The translations under genes were made by a program, and so were the position numbers. From assembly GCA_951394405.1 (NCBI GenBank), contig OX596340.1:3100001-3164000 (forward strand): a DNA stretch of 64,000 nt, read 5' to 3'. The notes beneath the pieces were generated by a model. That model saw only the letters and a program-made list of their open reading frames with translations. It was not told the origin of the DNA and ran no database searches. This document shows positions 34,533 to 47,350 of the stretch, in pieces. Origin of the DNA: Coprinellus micaceus (lineage: Eukaryota; Basidiomycota; Agaricomycetes; Agaricales; Psathyrellaceae). Every line of letters begins with the position of its first letter. The stretch's first letter is position 1.

Positions 34533-36569
34533 TCAAGGTGTACTACGTAGAGGATAGCTCTGGGTTGCAACAGTGGAGAACACGAAGTTCTTGAACCTGT
34601 CCTGCAGGATCTCCTTTTTCGTGGGTACACGCCAGCCATGCTCCCTGCAGTATCGCAGTATGCCTTTCCTCCAGACACAACAACCGGGAAGGCAGCGGTA
34701 CCACTTGCACTGAGAGGCAATATTGATCAGTGGTCGGGTTCCATCGGAAGGAAAGAAACATCGCATGACAGAACTTACTTTCTTGTGAATATCCCCAAAC
34801 ATCAAAGGGATTTCTCTCAGGTCCTTGGTGATGGGTTGGAGATTGGCCAGCCACCACTCGACATCCGTCGAAGTGTACCTGCGACGTGAATCAAGGTATC
34901 CCCCTAAAAAGGTGCAGAACTTGTTGAGGAAAACCTGTGGTGGGGGGTTCGTCGAAGGGTCGGCATTAGCCTGAGGCTTCTTCTCTGAAGCAGTACTATG
35001 AGTTTATGAAATGAGATTGAAGCCGGAAGTCCAATACGCACCTAGGATCTGGTGATACAGGCCCACCACAAAATGGTTGAGACTCTCCCGGCTCACATGA
35101 AGGTCGGAGCTCCGGCGTGGGTCCTCTAGGAAATCGAGGAGTGATTTGTGGTAGAAACGGAAGTGAGGCTCCCCTTGCCCATCCACAAACCCGACCAGCG
35201 ATGTCAGACTGCCGAGCACGTACTCTGTCTGCCCGGGATAAGACTCGAGCAGGGGCTTTAAATACAGGCGCAGCTCTTCGACATTGGTATCATAATCATA
35301 GATGAAGGAAATCCATTTCACCGATAGCATCGGGACTGGACTCGTGCGCAAGATACGGCTGTACAAGGCATCGAGTGGTGCGAAGGGCTTCGAGTCGTCG
35401 AGGCTACGCCACCCGAGGAGCTGGGTGAGCAGTTGCTGTGGTGGCCCTAGGCGGGGGCTGTCGAGGAATCGGATGACGGTGGTAGCATATATGAATTGGC
35501 CAGAGGCCTCTTTCACCAGGCGGTCGACGACGTCCTGCGATGCCCAGCTCGATGGAAGACAGAACCGGCGGCGAATGTCGCTGAACATCGCTTCAAGGAA
35601 CATCCGGATGTCGGAATCTGGGTCGTACTTGTCGTCGAGGAAAATGCTGAGGGCGAGGCTGGGGAAAGTAGAGAAGAAGTGCCTTATGACCTGCTCGGGC
35701 CGACTAGCGACGATGACGCGGAAGGGGAACTCAGGGTCTCCACACGCACGGGATAGGGCAGTGAGGATCTCCTTCTGAGCGTTGGATCCCGAGGCCTGTC
35801 TATCTCCTCCCGACCGAGCGTCTGACTCGCCATCGCCCTGGCATTCGTCCAACCCATCGACTATAACGACTGCAGGCCAATTTTGACGGCTCGAGCGACC
35901 TGCGATATTGCGAAGCGGTTTGAGGATGAGTGTCTCGAGCTGTTGGTCCAAGTGCTTCTCAAACACCATCGGGTCGCGCTCTATGACGGCAAATACTTCC
36001 TCCTTAAAACCAACGATGGTGTCGTGCTGGAGGAGGCCGTACAAGAGGGTAGGGACAAAGGGCCTCTTCCATCGTCGATTCTTGGACCCGGCGAAGGCCG
36101 AAAAGAAGAAACTCGCCGCGAGTAAACCTTGCTTGAAGCATTCGTCTGCTATTGTCCCAGCGATAGCTGTCTTTCCCGAGCCAGCGGGGCCCGAGAGCCA
36201 CAGGATCCTCTTCGGCGTGTCGTCCTGCTCGCCATGTCGAATCCAGCTCATGACCTCTTTTTGTACGGCGGTCCTCGTTTCTGGGTGGCATTTGGGTGCG
36301 TCGGGGCCTCGCTCTGCAGAGTCGTGGAGGGCGCCGTGTGCCACGTGTTTGAGCAGAGCTTTAGAGGAAGGAGGAGGGAGATTGAGTCGAACACTCGCTC
36401 CTGAAGCTAAGATATGATACGTACGGTCCATCTCGAGGCGCCCAGAGTTTGAAACGTGGATGTTCTTGACATTCGTTGTGCTGTTGTCATGATAATCCCC
36501 CGCAACGTTTCGAACATCGTTGTTGGTGACGATGGATTGTGCACTGGGAGCCAGCCAGTCTGCATTCAT
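34533..36569 (-). CDS. NACHT NTPase N6 (intact, 614 aa)
   Basis: Four exons on the - strand: 36569-36425, 36358-35042, 34984-34779 and 34709-34533 (1845 nt). The N-terminus MNADWLAPSAQSIV is followed by the conserved motif (VRNVAGDYHD, NVKNIHVSNSG). The NACHT core follows with Walker A GPAGSGKTAI and Walker B VIVDGLDEC; exon 3 has DVEWWLANL and exon 4 CKWYRCLPGC...C with the four invariant cysteines. Exon 3 uses an acceptor CTTCAG just inside the usual one to keep phase. Exons 1-3 together are 1668 nt, exactly as in N4. Intron 1 (66 nt) is stop-free and a multiple of three. It is an NLR-like STAND ATPase with no recognisable repeat domain; its role in non-self or stress sensing is inferred from the family. 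Confidence 0.9.
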
Positions 36570-39500
36570 TTTGAATTGAGCTCAATTGCGGGGTAGTGGA
36601 ACGGATTGGCAGAGGTAGTCCTTCAGCTCTTCAGTGATGGTGGAGGAAGGAAGCAAGAAGAACGGTGAGTTTCGGCGCTTAAAGGCCAACTGAATTAGCA
36701 ATATACTTCCCACGCTTACTCATTCAGTAACCTTCGGTCACTGGCACGGTATGCTCATAAGCCGTCGACACCCACAAAGCAACCCCATACAGAGGTTTTG
36801 AATGCGCACTGTATTTCATCGCAGACTACTACAACAGGCGCAGGGTAGTTAGGTCCATCCACTCGCCCCGTTTCGACACAGCTCCCTCGCCCATCGATGC
36901 GCGCGTCCGGAGGAATGTTTCGCGTGCCCATTTGGTCCCCATCTTTGCCTTCTTCGATTCAGAAGGTCAGGCTTACTTCCAAGGTTCATCAGCAACCGTG
37001 TTTGGGAGGTCTCAGACTCTCACGTATGTAGCCCCAAGGCGTCCCTAACCCTTATGTAGCCCCAATACGCCGGCCGCAATCTCGAACGTTCTTGACACTA
37101 GCCAAGGCCTATTATACACCGTCACGCGAGTCAGTAGGTCTCGCCATTGTAAACTGAGCTCGTGGTAGCCATTAGCTCCTCTTTAGCCCGATGCCTTGAC
37201 GGGTACGAAACTGATCAGAGGAGTAGAGTAGCAGGTGACGAAGGAGAAAGAGTAAATCGAGAGAGGAGTATTAAATTCGTCGCTATCGTGGACGTGGGAG
37301 GATGAGGGAGACACTCCATGCCTAGCAGAGGTCGTCATCGAGATCCGGGTATACGTTGCATGGGGTGGTGTCTGGGGGCTCGCACCGCTGATACTGCGCC
37401 ATGCCAAGGCGTACTTCAGCCGAGGCTGTACGGTGTAATGCATCTTCTACAACGTGGACGGTCATCTCCGCGCGTGTGCATTACCTGAACGCGTCTCGAA
37501 CAAACTAAGGAAGGGCGGGAGGTTGGCGTTAGAATCGCACTTCTCATCGGGAAACGCCCAACGGTTGTTACCTCCGCCGACATCCAGCTATCGCCTCCTA
37601 CGCCGACGGGGTACCCAGGTATAGCCATCCACTATAGCCTATCTACATCGCCTCTACGACGCAACACACCTCGACTACCAACCAAAGAATGAGTCCTTCC
37701 ACTGTCTTCAACAACACCCTCTCGAGCATCTTCGTCATTCTCCGAGGCTGGCCACGGACACAAGACCGAGACCGACGGCTTCACCAGGTCGAAGAAGGGC
37801 ACTCTACAGGTTGGAGGGCGTGCAGCCAGCGAGAGCAAGGCTCTAGGTTCGGGGCAAATTCTGGGCGACTTCAAAGGCGAGGACGCATGGATCTGAAGTG
37901 AACGCGGCCAAATTGTCGTCTTTCGCCTTCAAGGCAAGTCCTTCCCAAGCACCCTCGTAATGTGTGCGACCTATGTACACGATGAGCCCAAAGGCATTCA
38001 CCAGGCCGATATAGGTTTCCTCCACGTCAGAGACGGATGGGCGTGCCGTTCGACTTTGCTCGGTAGGGTTGGCGTGCTTGCTTTTGCGAGTTCAAGCGAG
38101 AGACATGGTTGGGCACTCACTTCCGCGCGGGAGGTACGAGCCGAGGAAAGCCTCCTCGCTCTGGAGGGAGACTCATTCAGTCTGAGTGCGGAGAATCTAA
38201 GCGAGGCCCTTCGTATAGAGTCGATTTAGTGTCGAGAACGTCATAACACATGCTTCTTTGGATATGACGACCAACTGGAGGTGCGTAGGAAGAGAGGCGA
38301 GACTAGAACGAGATTATAGTAGATAGATACTATGGAGGTCGGGGCTGGACGAATATCTACTCTTGCGAAATCAGCTCCCCGTCCGGCTAGGCAGTTGTTC
38401 GAATTACTGACCTTCCTCTCTGTCTAGAGGCTCGAACTTGGTACCTGCACACGCCCACGAGAGGCTAACTGCCGCCGTTCAGCGATATAAATGATCGATT
38501 TACCGATCGTATGGCCTCAACGCGACATTTCTCATTGCTGATCGGCATGTGAGTACAAGTAATCATTTACAAGTCGCCTAAGGACTTACCACACGCGAAC
38601 GGGCAGCTCCCCCAACACTGTTGAAGAGCTTTGGAGACCTCTTGTTGACCTCCTAAAGTCGTCAGCTCATATCATCCCCCCTCTGTGTTGCTTGTCTTCA
38701 ATCGGCTTGAACACGATGGGCTGGTGTTCAATATGTACGGAGAGGCCGAACGTTGAAGTCTCAAGGAGGAGAAACTGAGCAAAGGGGGAGAGCGAAACGA
38801 CGAGCCATTGTCGAGTTGGACGGCGCCAAGGCCCTAGCGACAGACTGACGGGAATGGATCAAGTCCTGCGTGTAGTAGCTCGGATGAAGCGAGGGAGAAG
38901 GGCGAGTCGTTGATGCAGCCGCGTTTATCGGAGTTTGAATATCGCGGGAGTATCCGAGCCACTTACCAGCCCCTAACTGTGCCAAATTTTCAAGTTGCTT
39001 CAAACCCAACTCGTACTCCCTCCTTGCTGACTCTTGATCCATGTCGACCCAACGTCTCCCCACCAATAACCCTGATCCTCCCTCGCTCCAGTCTCTATGG
39101 TCCCCCGACGCTCTCAACCCACCTCAACTGCGGGTCCCCTCCTTGGTCGGCCCTCCTCCCCTTTTTTCATGCCATCTGGGTCATGACCTGTTCCCACTGG
39201 ACTTCCGCGTAAGCCATAACTGCTCTTCGTACCTCTTTTAAGCGCGGTACCCGTAGCCCCTGTTGCCAGAGGAGACCTTGAAGGAAGTTGTCGTACCTTA
39301 GATGTATCTAGGAGGGAGTACCCGAATTCTCCCCAACGACCTCAGTGCACCACGGCCTACACCGAACCGGGGAATACCACGATGGTAGCTGAGGGTGACC
39401 TCGTAGGCGCCGACATCCCACCGCACCTCTGCTGAACTACCCTTTGACTACCTTTTCGGCGAAAGCATAAGTCATAGCCTCCGAAGATCTTTCCTTGGCG
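36570..39500. other. Relic region between N6 and the SHO1 relic
   Basis: No supportable gene is seen. Short frames such as 37843-38025 (- strand) and 38910-39241 (+ strand) look protein-like in composition but carry no motif I recognise. By position the stretch corresponds to the relic section of the amplified unit. About 38.95-39.25 kb may hold very decayed SHO1 N-terminal sequence. Confidence 0.4.
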
Positions 39501-39529
39501 ACCAGGACGCCGATTCCAACGACGACTTG

Positions 39530-40570
39530 GAAGCTGCAGCACAGGTCAACACACACGCGCACTCTAACTCACTCTCACACCGCGGACTTCCCCCGTGTGC
39601 CTCACTTTCACCTTGCTATTGACGCCTCATTACTCGCCCTCCTACATCCAAATCGTTGGGCACCCCCGCCCTCAACGATGGTCGATCATTGTCCTTGGCC
39701 TCAACCCTCTCGTTCGCCGCCGACACCAACATCTACACATGCAAAAGGTCTGCTTCTAGACAAGTGTTTTGGCTTTAAACACGCCTCCTCAGCCTTCCCT
39801 TTATGTCACCTTGTTTTTCCACCTCGGTGCGCCCTCTCACCCACCCTGGATCGCTCCCTTGGTGGCCCCTACGCCACCTCCAACAGACCGACATGGGCCC
39901 TGTACACGTCAGAAGAAAGAGAACTATCCACCGACATCGGGCACTCGTTTCAAACGAGCAAGCGAGGATCGCCCTGACCCCGTTGAAGTCCCTCACGTTT
40001 GAGATGGACGCCAACGGCGCGTTCATCAGATAATACAACGCCCCGTTGGGTACTTGAGAAGGGGGACGAAAACGAAGGAGGTAAGGAGGCAACGGGATAG
40101 AATAGAGTCGTGAATATCAAACCCATGCAAAGGTGTACGCCACCAGTGAATACCCTCCTCACTCTCACTCAATCAAAGAGGTCATCGCACTCTAGGCTCG
40201 CTCTTGACGCCAAACAACCCACGCCGATTCCCCACCCTCAATGTCGTCGAAAGGATATCCACCTCGGCAGTGGTAAGGTGACCTCTGACTCGCCGCCGTA
40301 CTCTCCCTCATCTCTTGAAGATCACGTCTGAATGACCATTTCACTCACCCTTGCCCCCGTGTTCTGGCTCATCTCCCCCATTTTCCAAACGATCGTGTCA
40401 GTGAATCCGCGGAATGTGTTTGTGCGCGCAGCATGGCTCGCATTCACAATTCAGCTCATTCCCCTCCATCACCCCCACATTCACATCCAAAGCAGACGCG
40501 TCGGGGCTGGCTTTCAGTGCCCAAAAGCCTCCTCTGGTTCCTAGCACCAACTACAACCCCAACATCGTCA
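39530..40570 (+). pseudogene. SHO1 pseudogene, right arm (two adjacent fragments)
   Basis: The + strand at about 39540-40060 keeps the run from segment 2 to segment 4 ('CLTFTLLLTPHYSPSYIQI', 'WSIIVLGLNP', then 'PPQPSLYVTL' for the PPQHPLVAFL region). A second fragment at about 40150-40560 restarts in the N-terminal region ('SHSRLALDAKQPTPIP') and runs through segment 1 ('LAPVFWLISPIFQTIVSVN') and 2. The pieces are out of normal order, so a rearrangement followed duplication. No SH3 exon remains. It is tail-to-tail with N7. Confidence 0.75.
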
Positions 40571-40866
40571 ATGGCGATGTATACCCAGAAACCACGTATT
40601 ATCAGAGAACTGCTGAAGTTCTGCTTCAACTTTCGCTGATACTGCCCACCCCGAGTTTATCTTCGCTTCCTTGTGTGATATCCCTGTGCCATTGTACATC
40701 TTTCCGACTGCCAGTGCGAGATCTACTGACAATGTATGTATGTACCTGGCAAAGTTCCGCTACTTCCGGTTTTTGCGACCTGCCCGCCCGTGTTATCGTT
40801 CATGAACACTCATTCCTTGTGAGTCGTCTGGCCTCCGTCTTCGGTAAGTAAGGTTAGCCGTAGACT

Positions 40867-42942
40867 TCAGGGTGAAGGGGGAATCGATCTCGAGGATTCA
40901 GCGGTCGTGGGTTCGGTGGTGTCAAGGCGTAGAGGGTAGTCCTGCAGCGAAGTCCAATTGAATTTGAATTTTTTGAGCCTGTCGTGCAACGTCTCCTTTG
41001 GGGTAGGCACGCGCCAGCCTTGCTCCCTGCAGTGTTGCAGTATTCCCTTCCTCCAGACACCACAAGCGGGAAGGCAGTGGTACCATTTGCACTGAAAGGC
41101 AATATCAATCAGTGCTTGTGTTTCAACTTCTGTGGATAGGAAAGAAGTTCAAAGAATCATAGTCACTTACTTGCCGGTGGATTGAAGCAAACATTTCGGG
41201 AACGTCTACACGACGGTTGTCTTCCACAAGGTTGGCGACCCACCACTCGACATCCCCCAACGTGTACCTGCGGTGCGGATCCATACATCTCTCTAACCGT
41301 CCACAGAATATCTTGAGGAAATCCGGGGGTGGGGGGTTTGTTGAAGGGTCGGAATTGGACTGAGGTCCCCTGTCTGTATTGCCATCAGAGTGTGGAGCAA
41401 GATTGAAACGGGGGAGTAATACGCACCTTGAAGGACCTGATAGTACCGGTCCTGCACAAGGTGGGTGAGAGTCTCCTCGCTAACGTGAAGGTCAGAGCTC
41501 CGGTGGGGGTCCCAGAGGAAATCGAGCAGTGACTTGTGGTAGATATGGAATACGGGCTCCCCTCGTTCATCCACCAGCCCAATTAATGATGTCAAGCTAC
41601 CCAGCACATGTTCTAACTCTCCGGAGTATGACTCAAGTAAGTTTTTGTTGTAGAAGGCGCTGAGGTGGCCGTAACGGTCGACAACGCGGATCCATTTCGC
41701 CGCCGAAAGCGGTTCTGGACTGGTACGCAAGATACGGCTGTACAAAGCGTCCAGCGACGCAAAGGGCTTTGAGTCGTCGAGGTGGCGCCACTCCAGGAGC
41801 CTGATGAGCTGCTGTTGGGGTGACCCAAGGGCTGGGCTGTCGACGAATCGAACCACCGTCGCTGCGTAAATGAACTGGCCGGACGCCTCCTCAACAAGGA
41901 GGTCAATTACATCCTTGGGCGCCCATGTCGATGGGAGATTGAACCGGCGGCGAATATTGCTGAACATAGCCTCGAGGAAGAGACGAATATCAGCATCTGG
42001 GTCATACTTGTCATCAAGGAAAACGTTGAGGACGGGGCTAGGGGAATCGAAGAAGAAGTGTCGAATGACGGGCTCCGGTCGGCTGGCGATGATGATGCGG
42101 AAGGGGAAAGCAAGGTCTGCGCATGCGCGCGATAGGGCGCAGAGAATCTCCTTCTGGGCGTCCATCTTCGACGTCGGATTGCCTACATCCGACTCGCTGT
42201 GACCTTCGCATTCGTCCAGCCCATCTACAAGGATGACCTGGGGCCAGTGCCGACGATCAGAATGCCCTGCAACCTTGCGAAGTGGATTGAGGATGAGTAC
42301 TTCGAGCTGCCGATCCAAATGCCTTTCAAACACCATCGGATCGTCTTCAATCACAGACAGGACTTGTTCCTTCAACCCGATGATCGATTTGTGTTGCAGA
42401 AGGCTGTACGCCAACGTCGATACGACGTTCCTGCTCAGGCGCCGATCGATGGACCTAGCGAAAGCCGACAAGAAGAAGCTTGCTGCGAGCATGCCCTTCT
42501 TGTGGCATTCGTCCGCAATCGTTCCAGCAATCGCTGTCTTCCCTGATCCAGCCGGCCCCGAGAGCCACAGGATCCTCTTTGGCACGTCGTCCTGCTCGCC
42601 ATGTCCGATCCAGCTCATGATATCTCTTTGCACGGCGATCCTCGTCTCAGGGTGACACTTGGGCGCGTCGGGACCTCGTTCCGCGGAATCGTGCAGGGCG
42701 CCATGTGTTACGTGTTTGAGCAGAGCTGCAAAGGAGAAAGGAGGTTGAGTTGATAGTTCTTGCCTGAGGACAACGTATAATTCAGGCGCACCTTCCATCT
42801 CGTGCCGACCAGAGTTAGAGACCTGAATGTTCTTCACCTTTGTCGTAGTGCTGTAGTCGTGATAACCCCCTGCAACGTTTCGAACCTGAGCGTTCTTTGC
42901 GACGAATGATTGTGTGATAGGGGGGTGCCCATCCGAGTCCAT
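40867..42942 (-). CDS. NACHT NTPase N7 (intact, 625 aa)
   Basis: Four exons on the - strand: 42942-42792, 42725-41427, 41373-41171 and 41091-40867 (1878 nt). The N-terminus is MDSDGHPPITQSFVAKN followed by QVRNVAGGYHD and VKNIQVSNSG. Walker A GPAGSGKTAI, Walker B ILVDGLDEC, the DVEWWVANL module and the Cys4 exon (CKWYHCLPAC...C) are present. The tail after the cysteine module is about 15 residues longer than in N4 and N6 and rich in Thr, Ser and Pro. Intron 1 (66 nt) is a stop-free multiple of three. The gene is preceded by the conserved upstream element at 43031-43080. It is predicted to be functional. Confidence 0.9.
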
Positions 42943-43030
42943 TTTGAGTTTGATCTGAGATATGGAGCAGCGGACAGACGGACGTTCAGCGGTGGTGGAG
43001 GTAGGAAGTAAGAGGCCGAATGCCACAGCC

Positions 43031-43080
43031 ACGGGCGCTTGTTTCAATGTTTGTGCATGTGTACAGTACACTGTGGCGCT
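43031..43080 (-). promoter_or_regulatory. Conserved upstream element of NACHT copies (N7)
   Basis: In reverse orientation this is the same block (GGGCGCTTGT, then TTGTGCATGTGTACAGTAC), located about 90-140 bp before the N7 start codon. Function is inferred. Confidence 0.5.
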
Positions 43081-43199
43081 AGCGCCCATTGTCATCTTTG
43101 AAGTTCGGAACTTCTGGACTGAGTGAGGCAAATAAAAGTAAATGATATCCCGTGGCCATCTGTGGGCAAGAGCGATCCAGAAGGGGTAGTCCCCCAGAC

Positions 43200-43680
43200 C
43201 CGGTCCGCCGCCAGGGCTTGTATGACGAAATTCACAAATTGGTTCCCTCGAACTCCGCTCAAACTCTTCAACAATACTCCGGGGATGAACATATAGTCAG
43301 GCTCAGTAACTACCCAACTACCACCTGCCAGGAGTAGCCACGCCGAGTTTCAAGCGCGCACTTTCGGTCGTCGCTCGCTGTGCTCTTAAGCACCACGTAG
43401 TGAGCTCATCCTTCTACCTCGCTGAAGAGCGCGGGAGAACCGGCCAACTTTCCGTTCAGTGTCGATGGATACGGCGAAGACGTCGTCTTGAACGATCTGA
43501 TGGCCCCTTCGGGTCGGCTAGAGAACCCAGGACGAGGCGTAGGAGCGGGGTTTTCTATATTAGAACAGATAAAGTAAGTTCTCTAGTTTCGTTGCAGAGC
43601 AAGCGGTCGTCCTCACCTATTCACCCACAAGAACCGTATAGCGAGGGCCTAGCTCGCCCTCGCCTACCTCTAAGACCCTA
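43200..43680 (+). pseudogene. Relic of unrecognised gene X (right arm copy)
   Basis: The + strand carries 'LQQYSGDEHIVRLSNYP', 'YGEDVVLNDLMAPSGRLENPG' and 'SSSPIHPQEPYSE' in different frames. These match the - strand pieces at 13.35-13.95 kb and, more weakly, 47.75-48.25 kb. The orientation is inverted relative to the left arm, as for the NACHT genes. I do not recognise the family. Confidence 0.5.
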
Positions 43681-45190
43681 GAGATGGCGGCCACTCCCCC
43701 AACACCACCAAAAAAAAAAAAAAAGGCGTCCAGGGGCAGCACACTCGGACCCGTAAGAGCACAAATCCGGGCTAGCCCAGGCACACAGGCTATCGCTCGG
43801 GCTTCAGATTGCTATCTACTGACGTCGAAGACGTCTCGCAATGCCGAGGCCATCGTCAGGTCGACATAACTTCGTATACGTTGGAACCAGGAGGGGTGCC
43901 GTCGAGCTTGCGGGTTCAGGGTGCTAGCTGTTGAACGGGAGGTAGGGGAAGAACCCTCGATTTTACGCGAGTCCGAGGTAGTGCCCAATGAATTTGAGCA
44001 AAGCACGCCGATCGGGGTCGAAGTTGCGTCGAGGGTGAGTGTGTGATGTGCGTTGCATCAATTAGGGTGTCGCATGAAAGTGAAGCGAGGAAGGGGGCGA
44101 GATGAGGGTGGGGTCAGGGTTGTGGGTGGATACTGGAGATTGCGGTTGGAGGCATATGCAGATCTGCTCAAGGAAGGTGAGCCTTCCATCCGATTCGACA
44201 GGCTTTCGTTCGCACTGACCCTTTTCCTCGTACAGAGGTCAGCTCCCTCTGATGTACAACCGTCGATTCACTGCCATCCGTGCCTTGAAGTTTGTTGCTG
44301 GGGATAGCATGTATGGAGACGGCTACCGAGCGGTGGGGTGACGAGGGCGTGTACTAGGGGGCCGCTGTGGCGGTCTTGCTGAGCGTCGTGAGCAGGGGGT
44401 GGATGTGAGGCCGATCAGGGCGGGGAGGACCTGGCGGGTGAGCTTGAGTGCAAGCCATCGTGGTGTCGGAAACGTTTAGGATCTGGAGCGCGATTACAGG
44501 CTCATAGATGAAGAATACGAGCCAGAGTAGCGAGGAGAGGCAAACACAGCCAAAGGGCCAGAGATTGAGTTGGATGTCGATGAGACTGTTGGGCGCCTAT
44601 GGCTGTTTGAATTGCAGAGTGAGAAGCGCCGTCATCGAACTCGTGTCTTTGATCGGGGTCTGAAATATGCGGCTTGTTTGGCTTGACCCCTATCTCTGAT
44701 TTTCTTCCTGACCACACGAGTACGCCTGCCTCACTCGCTCTCGATCGACCCTCCATCGCCTCGCCTCTTCCTCTCGGATGATCTTAATCGGCCTCCTTCC
44801 CCAGATCAATACCAAGCGCCGCTCCTCGCCTGTGAACGGTGTACCATCGCACTCTCGCTATGAACCTCCTTCCCTCAAGTTTTGGCTGCCCATCCCCCTC
44901 TCCTGCATGCTTTCTCACCGTCGTCCCACTCCCACTACCACCTTCTCCCTGCTCGCGTTCTAACTCAGGCTCGTCCATCCCATACCCTCCGATGTACGGC
45001 ACCCTGCATCCGGAGGAAGTTTTAAGGTTAAGACCCATGCAAGTTGAGCTGCCACTCGAATCCGAGTAGGAGAACAAGATGACACGCGCCATACCCAGAA
45101 ACTAGCGCTCGAAATATTCCTCATAACCTCGAGTCTCACCCTGCCTGAGGTTTGGAAACTGGTCGCTTGGCGGCCATGACGGATAGCGAA
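43680..45190. other. Relic blocks between gene X relic and N8
   Basis: A homopolymer of about 15 A lies near 43710-43725. About 44340-44560 on the - strand weakly matches SHO1 segments 1-2 ('LLWLVFFIYEPVIALQIL'). 44580-44700 is the reverse complement of the junction block at 11.53-11.64 kb, and 44780-45050 matches 19.50-19.78 kb inverted. No intact gene is seen. Confidence 0.5.
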
Positions 45191-45194
45191 GACT

Positions 45195-47258
45195 TTAGGG
45201 TGAAGGGGGATCCGTCCTTGTTGATTCGGCGGAAATGGATTCGGTGGATGGGTACTCAGCGACTGGGTCCCGTAGGGGAAACTCCTGCGGCAACCCAGGA
45301 TTGAACATGAATTTCTTGAACCTGTCCTGCAGCATCTCCTTTGTGGTGGGCACACGCCAGCCATGCTCGCTGCAGTATCGCAGTATGTGTTTTCTCCAGA
45401 CACCACAAGCGTGAAGGCAGCGGTACCATTTGCACTGAAAGACGATGTCGATCAGTGCTTGTGTCGCGTGGAAAGAAAAGAACTATATCAACTCACTTGC
45501 CTATGGATTGAAGTAAACATCCGGGGAATCTCTAAGCTCCGATCGGGTTCATGAAGGGTGGCTAGCCACCATTCGACATCCTCAAAAGTGTACCTGCGGC
45601 TTCGATCAATGAACATAGCTAACCATCCGCAGAACATCTCGAGGAATTCCCGAGATGGGGGGTTTGTGACATTTGAAGGGTTGGAATTAGACTGCGGTCC
45701 TCGACCTGCATTGGGGTCAGCGTGTGGGCGAGAGTGAGAAGGGGATCGATGCACACCTCGTAGGACCTGATAGTACCGGTCCCCCTCAAATTGGGTGAGA
45801 GTCTCCTTGTCTACATGGAGGTCAGAGCTCCGGTGTGATTCCTCGAGAAAGTCAAGCAGCGACTTGTGGTAGAAGTGGAACTCAGGCTCCCCTCGTTCAT
45901 CCACCAGCTTGATCAATGACGTCAAGCTACCCAACACATGTTCTGCCTGTCCAGGGTACGATTCGAGTATGTCTTTGAGGTTGGGGCTGACCCCCCCGTC
46001 GGTGAGTACATAATTGTCGATAAACCGCAGCCATTTCACCGCCAACAACGGTTCTGGACTAGTATGCAAGATACGGCTGTACAACGCATCGAGCGGTGCA
46101 AAGGGCTTTAAGGTGTCGAGAAGGCGCCACTCCAAGAGCCGATTGAGCTGCTGCTGGGGTGGCCCAAGGTGGGGGCTATCGAGGAATCGAATTACCGTTG
46201 CTGCATATATGAACTGGCCTGACGCCTCCTTCACCAGCAGATCAATGACGTTCTTGGAAGCCCAGGTTGACGGTAGGTTGAAGCGACGGCGGAGGTCACT
46301 GAATATCGCTTCGAGGAAAAGTCGGATGTCAGAATCCGGATCGTATTTGTCGTCGAGGAAAACGTTTAGGATATCATCAGGAGAAACGGAGAAGAAATGT
46401 CGAATGACCGGTTCGGGTCGGCTGGCGATGATGATGCTGAAAGGGAAGGCGGGGTCTGAACAGGCGCGTGATAGGGCAGAGAGGATCTCTTTCTGGGCGT
46501 TTGACCCTGACGAGTCGCCGTCGCCCTGGCATTCGTCCAAGCCGTCGACGATAATGACTTCAGGCCAATTCCGACGATCCGAGAGTCCAGCAACCTTGCG
46601 GAGTGGTTTCAACACAAGCTCCTCGAGCTGTTGGTCTAAATGTCGTTCGAACACCATTGGATCGCGTTCGATCACGGCGAGGACTTCTTTCTTCAAACCG
46701 ACGATGGACTCATGCTGGATGAGCCTGTATACGAAGGTGGGTATGAGCGGCTTCTTCCATCGCCGGTTTGTGGATCCTGCAAAGGCAGAGAAGAAGAAGC
46801 TCGCAGCGAGCATGCCTTTCTTGTAGCACTCGTCGGCAATTGTCCCCGCGATGGCCGTCTTCCCTGAGCCAGCAGGGCCCGAGAGCCACAGGATCCTCTT
46901 GGGAGTGTTGTCCTGCTCGCCATGCCCGATCCAACTCATGATATCTCTCTGAACAGCGGTCCTCGTTTCTGGGTGACACTTGGGCGCGTCGGGTCCACGT
47001 TCTGCAGAATCGTGGAGGGCGCCATGTGCCACGTGTTTAAGCAGAGCTGTAAAGGAGGAGGAAGGTTGAGTTCATTTTCCTCTGCTGAGGCCAAGGTACG
47101 CATTAGACATTTCACACACCTTCCACCTCGTGCCGACCAGAGCATGAAACGTGGATGTTCGTTGTGCTGTGATCGTGGTATTCACCAGCAATGTTTCGAA
47201 TGTGAGCGCTCTTTGCGACGATGGATTGTGTGCTAGGAAGCCGGCCATCCGAGTCCAT
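45195..47258 (-). CDS. NACHT NTPase N8 (intact, 625 aa)
   Basis: Four exons on the - strand: 47258-47120, 47046-45757, 45705-45497 and 45434-45195 (1878 nt). It starts MDSDGRLPSTQSIVAKS, with the motif HIRNIAGEYHD then a shortened TTNIHVSCSG. Walker A GPAGSGKTAI, Walker B IIVDGLDEC, DVEWWLATL and the Cys4 exon (CKWYRCLHAC...C) are present. The segment between Walker B and the next conserved block is shorter than in other copies. The C-terminal tail is the longest of the family (80 codons in exon 4) and rich in Ser, Thr and Pro. Intron 1 contains a stop if retained, whereas intron 2 (51 nt) does not. It is the outermost copy of the right arm. Confidence 0.9.
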
Positions 47259-47350
47259 TTTTAACTCGGGCTGAATCCAGGAGCGGTGGACAGACGGAGG
47301 TTCAGTGATGCCACTGATGGTGGGGGTAAGGAAGCAAGGGGGCGATTTAC

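Noticed and set aside
38420..38490. Box-B-like sequence (gttcgagcc on the - strand) suggesting a tRNA or SINE
   Set aside because: No matching A box or cloverleaf pairing was found, and no second copy was seen in the window.
43706..43725. Poly-A tract as the sign of a retroposed gene
   Set aside because: No intron-less gene lies upstream and no flanking target duplication was seen. It is more likely a simple homopolymer.
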